From the NCBI RefSeq assembly GCF_025200715.1, contig NZ_CP104143.1, forward strand, positions 496,001 through 560,000: DNA of 64,000 bases, written 5' to 3'. Below the pieces are notes generated by a model. That model made no database searches. It worked only from the letters and a program-made list of their open reading frames with translations, and had not been told where the DNA came from. Both the position numbers and the translations under genes were made by a program. This DNA comes from Rhizobium sullae (GTDB lineage Bacteria; Pseudomonadota; Alphaproteobacteria; Rhizobiales; Rhizobiaceae). Positions 8,509 through 17,756 of the stretch are shown here, one piece after another (position 1 is the first letter of the stretch; every line of letters begins with the position of its first letter).

Positions 8509-10287
8509 ATGTACAAGGCGCCCGTCGAGGACATCGCGTTCACCCTGAAACGTGTCGCAGGACTGAGCGACGCGATCGATAAGGGCCTGTTTGGCGATCT
8601 CGGCGAAGATCTCGTCGATGCGATCCTGAGCGAGGCCGGCCGTTTCGCAACGGAAGAGGTTGCTCCGCTGGCGGAGATCGGCGACAGCCAGGGGGCTCGT
8701 CTCGTCGATGGCAACGTGAAGACCCCGGACGGCTGGGCAAAGCTCTATCAGGACTGGATCGCCGGCGGCTGGAACGGTCTTTCGGCCCCCGAGGAATATG
8801 GCGGCCAGGGCCTGCCCAACATGCTGAACGTTGCCGCGCTTGAGATGTGGAATTCCGGTGCGACCGCCTTCGCGCTCTGCCCGACGCTGACCATGGGAGC
8901 GATCGAGGCGCTGAGCGCTCACGGCAGTGAGGAGCTTCGGAGCAAATATCTGCCGAAGCTCGTCTCCGGCGAGTGGACCGCAACGATGAACCTCACCGAG
9001 CCGCATGCGGGTTCCGACGTCGGCGGCCTGAAGAGCCGCGCTGAGCGGCGCGTCGACGGCACCTACCGCCTGTTCGGCCAGAAGATATTCATCACCTGGG
9101 GCGAGCACGACGCGACCGACAACATTATCCACCTCGTTCTTGCCCGCTTGCCGGATGCACCGGCCGGCACGCGCGGCATTTCACTGTTCCTTGTGCCGAA
9201 ATTCCTCGTCAACAGTGATGGTTTGCCCGGACGCCGCAACGATCTCTTCTGCCATTCACTGGAACACAAGATGGGCATCCACGGCTCGCCCACCTGCACG
9301 ATGATCTACGGTGACGGCAGGTTCGGCGAGGAGAAAGGTGCGGTCGGCTGGCTCGTCGGCGAAGAGAACAAGGGCCTCAACTGCATGTTCACGATGATGA
9401 ACAATGCCCGCCTGACGGTCGGCATGCAGGGTGTCGCGATCGCCGAAGCCGCAACGCAGAAGGCGCTCGCCTATGCCAAGGAGCGCACGCAGGGCAGGGC
9501 ACCTGGCTGGACCGGCAGCGGCATGAGCCCGATCATCGAGCATCCGGACGTCGCCCGCATGCTGTTAACGATGAAGGCGCTGACGCAGGGCTCACGCGCC
9601 ATTTCCTACGTCTGCGCCCACGCGATCGACATGTCGCATCGCGCGAGTGGAGACAAGCAGCACTGGCAGGAGCGCGCTGCGCTTCTGACGCCGATCGCCA
9701 AATCCTTCTCGACCGATGCCGGCGTAGATGTCTCCTCGCTCGGCATCCAGGTTCATGGTGGCATGGGCTTCATTGAGGAAACAGGCGCCGCCCGCTTCCT
9801 GCGTGACGCCCGCATCGCGCCGATTTACGAGGGCACCAACGGCATCCAGGCGATCGACCTCGTCACCCGCAAGCTGCCGCTTTCGAATGGCGGCCAAGTC
9901 AAGGGTTTCATCGCCGAGCTTCGCGATACCGCCGATCAGGTGCGCCGTTCCAACCTCGATAGCTTCGGCGAAACAGCGTCGCGGCTTGATGCGGCCATCG
10001 CCGATCTGGAACAGGCAACTGGCTGGCTGCTGAAGGCGCAGGCGGACGGCAAACTGGCAGAAGCCCTTTCCGGCGCGACACCCTACCAGCGCCTCTTCGG
10101 CCTTGTCCTGACCGGCTGCTATCTCGCCAAGGGCGGGCTTGCCGGGGTGTCTGACGGCGCGGGCGAAAGCCGCATTGCCCTTTGCCGCTTCGCCGCAGAA
10201 AATCTACTGCCGGAAACCGCGGCGTTGAGGGATAGCGTCGTCAACGGCGCAGCAAGCCTCGCCGCTGCCCGCATTGCTCTTGCCTGA
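8509..10287 (+). CDS. Acyl-CoA dehydrogenase with C-terminal extension
   Basis: 592-residue flavoenzyme introducing the alpha-beta double bond into an acyl-CoA. The N-terminal domain, middle beta domain (MNLTEPHAGSDVGGLKSRA) and FAD-binding C-terminal helical domain (QVHGGMGFIEETGAARFLRDARI, then YEGTNGIQAIDLV) are all present. About 130 further residues match the acyl-CoA-dehydrogenase C-terminal domain of the DmdC-like large subfamily. The ATG at 8509 is chosen because GAGGAGATGAT precedes it; the in-frame ATG at 8479 has no such signal. The enoyl-CoA hydratase gene starts 8 nt after the stop, so the two catalyse consecutive beta-oxidation steps. Acyl chain specificity is unknown. Confidence 0.9.
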   Translation: MYKAPVEDIAFTLKRVAGLSDAIDKGLFGDLGEDLVDAILSEAGRFATEEVAPLAEIGDSQGARLVDGNVKTPDGWAKLYQDWIAGGWNGLSAPEEYGGQGLPNMLNVAALEMWNSGATAFALCPTLTMGAIEALSAHGSEELRSKYLPKLVSGEWTATMNLTEPHAGSDVGGLKSRAERRVDGTYRLFGQKIFITWGEHDATDNIIHLVLARLPDAPAGTRGISLFLVPKFLVNSDGLPGRRNDLFCHSLEHKMGIHGSPTCTMIYGDGRFGEEKGAVGWLVGEENKGLNCMFTMMNNARLTVGMQGVAIAEAATQKALAYAKERTQGRAPGWTGSGMSPIIEHPDVARMLLTMKALTQGSRAISYVCAHAIDMSHRASGDKQHWQERAALLTPIAKSFSTDAGVDVSSLGIQVHGGMGFIEETGAARFLRDARIAPIYEGTNGIQAIDLVTRKLPLSNGGQVKGFIAELRDTADQVRRSNLDSFGETASRLDAAIADLEQATGWLLKAQADGKLAEALSGATPYQRLFGLVLTGCYLAKGGLAGVSDGAGESRIALCRFAAENLLPETAALRDSVVNGAASLAAARIALA

Positions 10288-10295
10288 GGATCATC

Positions 10296-11048
10296 ATGTC
10301 CGATCACATCGTCGTCGAACAATCCGCCGACCATCCCGGCGTCCAGATCATTCGCTTCAACCGTCCGGAAAAGAAAAACGCGATCACCCGCGCCATGTAT
10401 GTGCGGATGACGGAAGCGCTGAAGGCCGCGAACGAGGACAGTGCCGTCCGCGCGACGGTCTTCCTCGGCACAGAAGGCGCCTTTTCGGCGGGCAACGATA
10501 TTGCTGATTTCCTTGCGGCCGCGATGGGCGGCAGCCTCGGCCATGAGCTTCTCGATTTCCTTTATGCGCTCGTCAATGCCGAAAAGCCGCTGATCTCCGG
10601 CGTCGATGGGTTGGCGATTGGCATCGGCACGACGATGCACATGCATTGCGATCTGACGATCGCCTCCGACCGCAGCCAGTTCCGCACGCCCTTCGTTGAT
10701 CTGGCGCTTGTGCCCGAAGCCGCCTCCAGTCTGCTTGCACCGCGTATCATGGGTCATCAGCGCGCTTTCGCGCTTCTCGCTGCCGGCGAAGCCTTCTCGG
10801 CGGGGGAGGCTAAGGACGCTGGATTGCTCTGGAAAGTCTGTGCCGCGCCTGACGTTGAATCTCTCACACTTGCAGCTGCCGCAAAACTCGCTGCCAAGCC
10901 GCCGGAGGCCTTGAAGATCGCCCGCAATCTCATCCGCGGCGATCGTGGGGAAATCATCGAGCGCATCGATGATGAGGCCCGGCATTTTGCCGCACAGTTG
11001 AAGAGCGCGGAAGCCCGTGCTGCCTTCGAGGCCTTCATGCGCCGGTGA
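10296..11048 (+). CDS. Enoyl-CoA hydratase/isomerase family protein
   Basis: 250-residue crotonase-fold enzyme. It has the substrate-binding NRPEKKNAITRAMY motif, the first oxyanion-hole segment near FSAGNDIADFL, and the second in GVDGLAIGIGTTMHMHCDLTIA. The segment LVPEAASSLLAPRIMG carries the usual hydratase glutamate region. GAGGATCATC precedes the ATG and the gene sits 8 nt behind the acyl-CoA dehydrogenase. It most likely hydrates the enoyl-CoA made by that enzyme, though crotonase homologues also act as isomerases or hydrolases. Confidence 0.9.
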   Translation: MSDHIVVEQSADHPGVQIIRFNRPEKKNAITRAMYVRMTEALKAANEDSAVRATVFLGTEGAFSAGNDIADFLAAAMGGSLGHELLDFLYALVNAEKPLISGVDGLAIGIGTTMHMHCDLTIASDRSQFRTPFVDLALVPEAASSLLAPRIMGHQRAFALLAAGEAFSAGEAKDAGLLWKVCAAPDVESLTLAAAAKLAAKPPEALKIARNLIRGDRGEIIERIDDEARHFAAQLKSAEARAAFEAFMRR

Positions 11049-11075
11049 TGCCGAAGCAAGGATATCTGCTCAATT

Positions 11076-11090
11076 TTAAGCCTGTTTTAA
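11076..11090 (+). promoter_or_regulatory. Candidate CtrA-binding box upstream of a chemoreceptor gene
   Basis: TTAA-N7-TTAA, contained in two direct TTTTAAGC copies 11 bp apart. It lies about 165 nt before the proposed chemoreceptor start. CtrA commonly controls motility and chemotaxis genes in alphaproteobacteria, which fits the context. A short CCCCT/AGGGG stem follows at 11095-11111. Confidence 0.45.
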
Positions 11091-11253
11091 GCAACCCCTA
11101 ATAATCAGGGGGTGACGAGTTGATTCCATTCGGTCGTCCGGGCGCATGAGGCGCTTTGCGCAGCCTGTCTCCATGAGCCCTCTGCCCGTTCAGCGCTCCC
11201 GCCCGCATGCCTGCGCGCCGGCGGGACGGCAGTCGATCCGAAAGGAACCTATC

Positions 11254-13347
11254 TTGAAAAAGAAAACGAATTTGATGACGCGCATCCTTGTCGCCGCGTC
11301 CGCCGTCGTTCTCGCGGCCTTTGCCGCCTTTTCCTATTACATCAATTCGGTCCAGCGCAGTGTCACGACGGCCTCGATCGAAGCGAATATCCAGTCTTCC
11401 GGCGAGCAGGCCGCACGCAGCCTTGCCAACTGGATGAACGGCCGCGTCACGCTGACTGCCATGGTCGCAAACGCCTCCGCCAAGGCTGCCGACCGCGCCG
11501 GTGTCGTCAGCGTATTGCAGAATGACGTCCTGACGAAGCAGTTCGTCAGCACCTACCTGGGCGATGAGCAGGGCGTGTTCACCTCCTGGCCGGACCTGCC
11601 GCTCCCGGCGGACTACGATCCGCGCAAGCGCCCGTGGTATCAGGACGCGGTCAAAGCCGGCGCGCCTGTGCTGACCGAGCCCTATACCGACGCCTCGAGC
11701 GGTGATCTCATCATCAGCGCCGCCGTTCCGGTCAAGCGCGACGGCAAGCTGGCCGGCGTCGTTGGCAGCGATTTCTCGCTCGATACCATGGTGAAGATGA
11801 TCAAGGAGATCGATCTCGGCGGCCAAGGCATGGCTTTCCTGGTCAACAAGAGCGGCCAGATTCTCATCCATCCGGATGCCAAGCTCGTTACCAAGACGCT
11901 TGCCGATACCTTCCCGAATGCAACGCCGTCGATCGGTTCCGGCCTGATCGAGAGCGAATTCGACGGCAAGCCGGTTCTCATCAGCTTCCTGCCGGTCGAT
12001 GGCCTGCCGACAGTTCAGTGGCATCTCGGCTTCGTCGTCGAGAGCGACAAGGCCTTCGCGTCTCTGGACGAGTTCCGCATCGCCGCGACCATCGCCACGC
12101 TTCTTGCCGTTGGTCTGATGATCGCCGCCATGGCATGGCTGCTGCACGGCCTCGTGATCCGTCCGGTCACCGCTATGACGGCTGCGATGCAGAAGCTGGC
12201 CGCTGGCGATCTCTCCGCCACCATTCCCGGCGAGGAGCGCCGTGACCAGATAGGCTCGATGGCCGAAGCGGTTGCCGTTTTCAAGAACAATGCGATCGAT
12301 CGCGAGCGTCTGGAAGGCGAGGCCGAGACCGGCCGTGCGCTGACTGAGCGCGAGCGTCAGGACCGGGAAGCGCAGAAAGCGCGCGAGGCAACGGAAATCC
12401 GCACCGTCGTCGATGCGCTGGCTGGAGCTCTCGGTGCGCTGTCGGAGGGCAATCTCGCCCACCGTATCGAAACGCCGTTCGCCGCACATCTCGACCGTCT
12501 CCGCAGCGACTACAACACGGCCGTCGGCAAGCTGCACGCAGCGCTGCAGACGGTCGGCCACAACGCACATGCGATCGACGCCGGTGCCTCGGAAATCCGC
12601 ACGGCCGCCGATGGCCTTGCCCGCCGCACCGAGCAGCAGGCCGCTTCGGTAGAAGAGACCGCTGCGGCTCTCGAGGAGATCACGACGACCGTCAAGGACA
12701 CGGCCCGCCGCGCCGAGGAAGCCGGCAATCTCGTCAACCGCACGCGCGCCGGCGCCGAAGAATCCGGCGAGATCGTCCGCAAGGCAGTCGTCGCGATGAA
12801 CGGGATCGCGCAGTCATCCGAGCAGATTTCCAGCATCATCAGCGTCATCGACGACATCGCCTTCCAGACCAACCTTCTGGCACTCAATGCCGGTGTCGAG
12901 GCCGCGCGTGCCGGCGAGGCAGGCAAGGGCTTTGCCGTCGTCGCGCAGGAAGTCCGCGAACTGGCGCAGCGTTCCGCCAAGGCGGCAAAGGAGATCGAGA
13001 GCCTGATCACCGCCTCGAATTCCCAGGTTCGCTCCGGCGTAACGCTGGTCGGCGATACCGGCAAGGCGCTGGAGGCGATCGTTCTGCAGGTGCAGGAAAT
13101 CAGCCGTCATGTCGGCGCAATCGTCACCGCCACTCGCGAACAATCGACCGGCCTTCACGAGATCAATACAGCCGTCAACACGATGGATCAGGGCACGCAG
13201 CAGAACGCCGCAATGGTCGAAGAGCAGACGGCAGCAAGCCACGGGCTCGCAACGGAGGCCGCAAAACTGATGCAGGTTCTGGCGCAGTTCAACCTGCAGT
13301 CCGGGGGACGCGCAACGACGGCTTTGGCCAGCCGCCGCGCTGCTTGA
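11254..13347 (+). CDS. Methyl-accepting chemotaxis protein, dCache type
   Basis: 697-residue transmembrane chemoreceptor. A basic N-terminus (LKKKTN) precedes TM1, then a periplasmic dCache-type sensor domain of about 270 residues containing [13 protein letters not shown] and the LTEPYTD segment typical of amino-acid or organic-acid sensors. TM2 ([20 protein letters not shown]), a HAMP domain and the MCP signalling hairpin (tip [20 protein letters not shown]) follow. There is no C-terminal CheR-binding pentapeptide. I chose TTG at 11254 because AAAGGAACCTATC precedes it and it supplies the positive residues before TM1; ATG at 11275 is the alternative. A strong terminator follows. Confidence 0.88.
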   Translation: MKKKTNLMTRILVAASAVVLAAFAAFSYYINSVQRSVTTASIEANIQSSGEQAARSLANWMNGRVTLTAMVANASAKAADRAGVVSVLQNDVLTKQFVSTYLGDEQGVFTSWPDLPLPADYDPRKRPWYQDAVKAGAPVLTEPYTDASSGDLIISAAVPVKRDGKLAGVVGSDFSLDTMVKMIKEIDLGGQGMAFLVNKSGQILIHPDAKLVTKTLADTFPNATPSIGSGLIESEFDGKPVLISFLPVDGLPTVQWHLGFVVESDKAFASLDEFRIAATIATLLAVGLMIAAMAWLLHGLVIRPVTAMTAAMQKLAAGDLSATIPGEERRDQIGSMAEAVAVFKNNAIDRERLEGEAETGRALTERERQDREAQKAREATEIRTVVDALAGALGALSEGNLAHRIETPFAAHLDRLRSDYNTAVGKLHAALQTVGHNAHAIDAGASEIRTAADGLARRTEQQAASVEETAAALEEITTTVKDTARRAEEAGNLVNRTRAGAEESGEIVRKAVVAMNGIAQSSEQISSIISVIDDIAFQTNLLALNAGVEAARAGEAGKGFAVVAQEVRELAQRSAKAAKEIESLITASNSQVRSGVTLVGDTGKALEAIVLQVQEISRHVGAIVTATREQSTGLHEINTAVNTMDQGTQQNAAMVEEQTAASHGLATEAAKLMQVLAQFNLQSGGRATTALASRRAA

Positions 13348-13370
13348 TCCTGACGCTTCAAACCAGAAGG

Positions 13371-13397
13371 TGCCCGCGCTCGCCGCGGGCATTTTTG
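13371..13397 (+). terminator. Rho-independent terminator
   Basis: TGCCCGCG-CTCGC-CGCGGGCA stem-loop followed by TTTTTG. It ends the chemoreceptor transcript between convergent genes. Confidence 0.85.
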
Positions 13398-13434
13398 TTT
13401 GCGCGCTCGATCGCAATGGCGGAGCGGCCAGCGT

Positions 13435-14685
13435 CTATTTTTCCAGCGTCGCCACCACCTCGACATGCGAGGTCCAGAGAAACTGGTCGATCGGCGTGAC
13501 GCCGGTGATCCGGTACCCGCCCTCGATGAGTATGGCGAGATCGCGCGCCAGTGTCACCGGATTGCAGCTGACGGCGGCAATCTTCTTCGCTGCGGAGCGA
13601 GCGAGCTCCTGGCACTGCAGTTCCGCTCCGGCCCGCGGCGGATCGAAGACCACCGCGTCATAGACTTTCAGCTCGGACGTCATCAGCGGGCGGCGGAAGA
13701 GATCGCGCTTCTCGACGCTGACCGGCTTCAGGCCTTGCGTCCTGCGCGCTGCCTGGTCGAGTGCGGAAAGGGCTTTCTCGTCGCCTTCAACGGCATGCAC
13801 GCGTCCGATCCGGGCAAGCCGAAGGGAAAAGGTGCCGGCGCCTGCAAAGAGGTCGGCGATGCGCTTTGCCTTGCCCACATGGGCAAGTACCAGATCGGCC
13901 ATCGCCTCTTCGGCTTGCTTCGTCGCCTGCGTGAAGCCGCCAGCCGGCGGCGAGACCTGCACGCCACCGAAATCGACGGTCGGCTTGGACGGCTCGACCA
14001 GGATTTCGCCGTTCACCGAAACGCGCGCGATGCCGCGAAGGCCAAGCACGGTTTCGATCGCTTTGCGCCGCTGCGGGTCCGGCAGCTTCTGGATCCCGTC
14101 GACGGCGAGATCGAGCCCGGACAGTGTCTCAAGAACTGAAATGCGGAAGGCTTCGGCGCTGGTCGCAAGTGTCGCGCCAATCGCCTTGATCGCCGGCAAC
14201 CGCGCGAGGATCGCTGCCGACGAGATGGGACATTCCTCGATCGCAACGATGTGGTGGCTTTCGGCTTGGTTGAAACCGATCAACATATCCTTCTCGGTCT
14301 TGCGTGCCGCAAAGACGACGCGCCGCCGCTCGCCGGGATGCGCCGCGACGAGCTCGCCTACCTCGGCCGATATGCCTTTCGATTTCAGCGCATCGAGCAC
14401 CAGTTGCCGCTTGAAGGCCCGGTAGGACTGATCGACCATATGTTGCAGCGTGCAGCCGCCGCAGGTCCCGTTGACACCGTCCGGGCCAAAATGGCGGCAG
14501 GGCGGCTCCTGCCGGTCGGGCGAAGGCTTGGCGATCGACATGATCGTGCCATGGTTCTTGACGCGCGCGATCGCCACGCTTTCGCCAGGCAGCGAGAAAG
14601 GCACGTAGATCGGGCCGTCCGCGCCGTCGGCAATCCCGTCGCCCTGGGCGCCGAGCTTTAGGATCGTGATTGTTTCGGTGCTCAC
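13435..14685 (-). CDS. rlmD: 23S rRNA (uracil-5-)-methyltransferase, RlmD/RumA family
   Basis: 416-residue SAM-dependent RNA methyltransferase. An N-terminal TRAM domain (residues about 1-55) is followed by [4Fe-4S] cysteines C63, C75, C78 and C152. A Rossmann methyltransferase domain has DLFAGAGTFSLRLA and DPPRAG, and the catalytic cysteine is in VSCNPVTLARDL. It probably methylates U1939 or U747 of 23S rRNA; TrmA-type tRNA activity cannot be excluded. The GTG start at 14685 overlaps the tlyA stop codon by four bases (GTGA), showing translational coupling. Confidence 0.88.
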   Translation of the reverse strand: MSTETITILKLGAQGDGIADGADGPIYVPFSLPGESVAIARVKNHGTIMSIAKPSPDRQEPPCRHFGPDGVNGTCGGCTLQHMVDQSYRAFKRQLVLDALKSKGISAEVGELVAAHPGERRRVVFAARKTEKDMLIGFNQAESHHIVAIEECPISSAAILARLPAIKAIGATLATSAEAFRISVLETLSGLDLAVDGIQKLPDPQRRKAIETVLGLRGIARVSVNGEILVEPSKPTVDFGGVQVSPPAGGFTQATKQAEEAMADLVLAHVGKAKRIADLFAGAGTFSLRLARIGRVHAVEGDEKALSALDQAARRTQGLKPVSVEKRDLFRRPLMTSELKVYDAVVFDPPRAGAELQCQELARSAAKKIAAVSCNPVTLARDLAILIEGGYRITGVTPIDQFLWTSHVEVVATLEK

Positions 14686-15428
14686 GGCTTCGTTCCTGCG
14701 AGTAGAAATTCCTGGTTGCCGTCGCCGCCAGCGATCGGCGAGGCGATGAGCCCGAGACTCTTCCAGCCCATGTCTTTGGCGAACCAGCGCCCGAGCTCGT
14801 CGGCAACCGCACGCGCGGAGGAGGGGTCCTTCAACAGGCCGCCCTTGCCGATCGCTTCGCGCCCGGCCTCGAATTGTGGCTTTACCAGCAGCGCAGCAAC
14901 CGCGCCGGGCTCGGCGATTTGCAACGCAGGCGCCACCGCCAGCTTAAGCGAAATGAACGAAACGTCCGAGACGACGAAGGTGATCGGCCGGCCAATTTCC
15001 TCTGCCTTTAGGTTTCGGGCGTTCAGCCCCTCGATATTCCTGACCCGCGGGTCGCTTGCGATGCGCGGGTGCATCTGCCCGTGACCGACGTCGATGGCGG
15101 TCACATGCGCTGCACCGCGCTCCAGCAGCACTTCCGTGAAGCCGCCCGTCGAAGCGCCGACGTCGAGACAGTGGTGGCCCGCCGGATCGAGATGGAAATG
15201 ATCGAGCGCCGCAATGAGTTTGAGCGCGGCACGGGAGACATAATCCTGTGCAGGATCATCGATCTCGATTACGGCATCGCCGGCAAAGAGCGCGCCCGGC
15301 TTGGTGACGACAGCGCCGCTAACCTTCACGGTGCCGCGGCTTACGGCATCGCGTGCCCGTGAGCGGCTGGCAAAAAGGCCGAGGCTGACGAGAAGCTGGT
15401 CGAGGCGCTGGGTGTTCTGATTAGACAT
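14682..15428 (-). CDS. tlyA: TlyA family rRNA 2'-O-methyltransferase
   Basis: 248-residue protein with an S4 RNA-binding domain at residues about 5-65 (RLDQLLVSLGLFASRSRARD) and an FtsJ-like methyltransferase domain (CLDVGASTGGFTEVLLERGA). Family members 2'-O-methylate cytidines in 16S and sometimes 23S rRNA, and are historically called haemolysin A. ATG at 15428 begins the recognised MSNQNTQRLDQ opening. It forms a two-gene unit with rlmD, consistent with a shared role in ribosome modification. In many Rhizobiales dxs lies directly upstream of tlyA; here a chemoreceptor gene separates them. Confidence 0.92.
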   Translation of the reverse strand: MSNQNTQRLDQLLVSLGLFASRSRARDAVSRGTVKVSGAVVTKPGALFAGDAVIEIDDPAQDYVSRAALKLIAALDHFHLDPAGHHCLDVGASTGGFTEVLLERGAAHVTAIDVGHGQMHPRIASDPRVRNIEGLNARNLKAEEIGRPITFVVSDVSFISLKLAVAPALQIAEPGAVAALLVKPQFEAGREAIGKGGLLKDPSSARAVADELGRWFAKDMGWKSLGLIASPIAGGDGNQEFLLAGTKP

Positions 15429-15546
15429 TGGCTGTGCATGACCGGCAAAGCCGCTGCTTGCAAGCCTTTTGTTGCCGTGGCCGTGCTGACCGCGCGGTCT
15501 GCCAACAGCCGCACATAACGGCACCCCAATTTTTATGCGGCGCGGA

Positions 15547-15560
15547 TTAAACAAATTTAA
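15547..15560 (+). promoter_or_regulatory. Near-match to a CtrA box
   Basis: TTAA-N6-TTAA in the divergent region between tlyA and the second chemoreceptor gene. The spacer is one base shorter than the CtrA consensus, so binding is doubtful. Confidence 0.15.
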
Positions 15561-15719
15561 AGCCCGCCCACGTAGCTTTGCCGCGATTGCAACGGTCCAC
15601 CCGGCCGTTTCCTGCCATGATGGCATCATAACCTCCACCTGCAGATCATGTTCAGATTCATTCGCTGTGCCGCTGCGTCCCGCGCGGCCCGCTTCGCCGT
15701 TTTTGTCAGGAGTTGACCG

Positions 15720-17657
15720 GTGTTCGCCAACATGTCCTTGAAGGGAAAGCTTGCCGCAACATTTGCCGCGCTGATCCTCATCTTCGTTTCCGTCTCAGCC
15801 TATGTGTACAGCAAGGCAAGCGCCTCAGCCGCTGCCGCCGCCGAACAGGAGAAATCGCAGCTTCTCGTCGATCACATCGACGATGCGCTGCAGGCGATGC
15901 TGGAGCAGGCCGTCAACCTGCGCGGCTTCATCCTCTTCCGCAGCGATAGCACCTATGGCGATCTCTTCGCCAATCGCGAGCGGATGCTGAAGGCGATTGC
16001 CGCCGCCAAGCAGACGGCTGCAGGCGAGGTGGAATTGGTCGGAATGATCGACGGCATGCAGAAAGCCGCCGATCTCTATTTCCACGAACTTGCCGAACCG
16101 CAGGCCAAGGCCCGCAAGGAAACCGAGACGCCGATCGCTGACGTCGTCAAGATCGGTGTGAACGCCACCAAGGGACAGCTCGACGGTTTCCGTCAGGCCT
16201 CGGCCAAGATCAAGGCAGTCGCCCGAGAAAAGTCGGCGGCCTTTGCTGCATCCCAGCTCGACGCCAACGAGGATCTGACCTTTACCCTGATTGCGGGCGG
16301 CATCGCCGCATCGCTCGCCGCAGCCGTGCTGGCATGGCTTCTATCACGCACCATTGCACAGCCGATCGTCGGCATGACTGCGGCCATGGGCCGCTTGGCG
16401 GCTGGCCATAACGACATCGACGTGCCGGCGCTCGACCGCGGCGATGAAGTCGGCCTGATGGCAAAATCAGTGCTCGTCTTCAAGGAAGCCGCGATCGAAA
16501 AGCAGCGCCTTTCCGGCGAGACGGACCGCATGCGCGACGAGGCCGAACGCCAGCGCCAGCTCTCCGACCAGGAGAAGGCCCGCGAGGCGGCCGAAATTCG
16601 CATCGTGATCGAGGGCCTCGCAAGCGGTCTTTCGAACCTTGCCAACGGCGATGTCGCAAGCCGCATTGCAGCGCCGTTCTCCGCTCAGTTCGACAGCCTG
16701 CGAAACGACTTCAACCATGCGGCCGAGAAGCTTCAGTCGGCGCTGCAAGCGGTCGGCCGCAACGCTTCCGCGATCAATGCTGGCGCCGGTGAGATCCGCT
16801 CTGCCGCCGACGATCTCGCTCGCCGGACCGAGCAGCAGGCCGCTGCCGTCGAGGAAACTGCCGCGGCACTTGAGCAGGTTACGACGACCGTCCGCGACAG
16901 CGCCAAGCGCGCCGAAGATGTCGGCCATCTGGTCGAGCGTGCGCGTCTCGGCGCCGAGCGCTCCGGCGATGTCGTCCGCAAGGCCGTCACCGCCATGCAG
17001 CAGATCGAGAGATCGTCGAGCGAGATCAGCAACATCATCGGCGTCATCGACGACATCGCGTTCCAGACGAACCTGCTCGCGCTCAACGCAGGCGTCGAGG
17101 CCGCCCGCGCCGGCGATGCTGGCAAGGGCTTTGCCGTGGTCGCCCAGGAAGTGCGTGAACTGGCTCAGCGCTCCGCCAACGCGGCGAAGGAGATCAAGGC
17201 GCTGATCAATACCTCCGGCAATCACGTCAACACCGGCGTCTCGCTTGTCGATGAAACCGGCAAGGCGCTCGCCGAGATCGTGAGCGAGGTCCAGGAGATC
17301 AACCGCCACATCGGTGCGATCGTCACGGCAACGCGCGAACAGTCAATCGGCCTGCAGGAGATCAATACCGCCGTCAACAACATGGACCAGGGAACGCAGC
17401 AGAATGCCGCTATGGTTGAAGAGCAGACGGCAGCAAGCCACTCGCTCGCCCAAGAAGCCCACGCGCTGGACGCCCTGCTGCAACAGTTCAAGCTCGGCCA
17501 GACAGCACCTGCGGCCACGCCCCGTACAGTTGCCGCACAATCCGGCGCCCGCCCTGTCGCATCGCCTGCTCGCGCGCTGACCAGCAAGCTCGCCAGCGCC
17601 TTCGGCGGCAAGGCGGCAACCGCCGCGGCCGTCCAGGACGATTGGACGGAATTCTGA
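15720..17657 (+). CDS. Methyl-accepting chemotaxis protein with C-terminal DDWTEF tail
   Basis: 645-residue chemoreceptor. TM1 is residues about 10-30. The periplasmic part of about 160 residues is all-helical (four-helix-bundle type). TM2 ([20 protein letters not shown]), HAMP and the signalling domain with [20 protein letters not shown] follow. The protein ends in a flexible Ala/Pro-rich linker and DDWTEF, like the W-x-x-F pentapeptide that tethers CheR/CheB. The GTG at 15720 has AGGAG 7 nt upstream. Its signalling half is very similar to that of the receptor at 11254-13347, so they are probably paralogues with different sensors. It lies between tlyA and dxs, interrupting a gene order that is usually contiguous. 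Confidence 0.88.
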   Translation: MFANMSLKGKLAATFAALILIFVSVSAYVYSKASASAAAAAEQEKSQLLVDHIDDALQAMLEQAVNLRGFILFRSDSTYGDLFANRERMLKAIAAAKQTAAGEVELVGMIDGMQKAADLYFHELAEPQAKARKETETPIADVVKIGVNATKGQLDGFRQASAKIKAVAREKSAAFAASQLDANEDLTFTLIAGGIAASLAAAVLAWLLSRTIAQPIVGMTAAMGRLAAGHNDIDVPALDRGDEVGLMAKSVLVFKEAAIEKQRLSGETDRMRDEAERQRQLSDQEKAREAAEIRIVIEGLASGLSNLANGDVASRIAAPFSAQFDSLRNDFNHAAEKLQSALQAVGRNASAINAGAGEIRSAADDLARRTEQQAAAVEETAAALEQVTTTVRDSAKRAEDVGHLVERARLGAERSGDVVRKAVTAMQQIERSSSEISNIIGVIDDIAFQTNLLALNAGVEAARAGDAGKGFAVVAQEVRELAQRSANAAKEIKALINTSGNHVNTGVSLVDETGKALAEIVSEVQEINRHIGAIVTATREQSIGLQEINTAVNNMDQGTQQNAAMVEEQTAASHSLAQEAHALDALLQQFKLGQTAPAATPRTVAAQSGARPVASPARALTSKLASAFGGKAATAAAVQDDWTEF

Positions 17658-17704
17658 TTGGCTTCCCGTCTCCAGGCGGGAGAAAGTAGCTAAAGGGTCG
17701 GATG

Positions 17705-17745
17705 AGGGCAGTGCGGTGTATGCTGCACTGCCCTTTGCCTTTCTT
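17705..17745 (+). terminator. Strong rho-independent terminator
   Basis: AGGGCAGTGC pairs perfectly with GCACTGCCCT over a 10-base loop and is followed by the T-rich TTGCCTTTCTT. It ends the chemoreceptor transcript just before the convergent dxs stop codon. Confidence 0.8.
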
Positions 17746-17756
17746 AGCGCTTGCCG

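Noticed and set aside
11098..12570. 490-codon minus-strand frame opposite the first chemoreceptor
   Set aside because: Antisense to a well-supported chemoreceptor; no domain signature.
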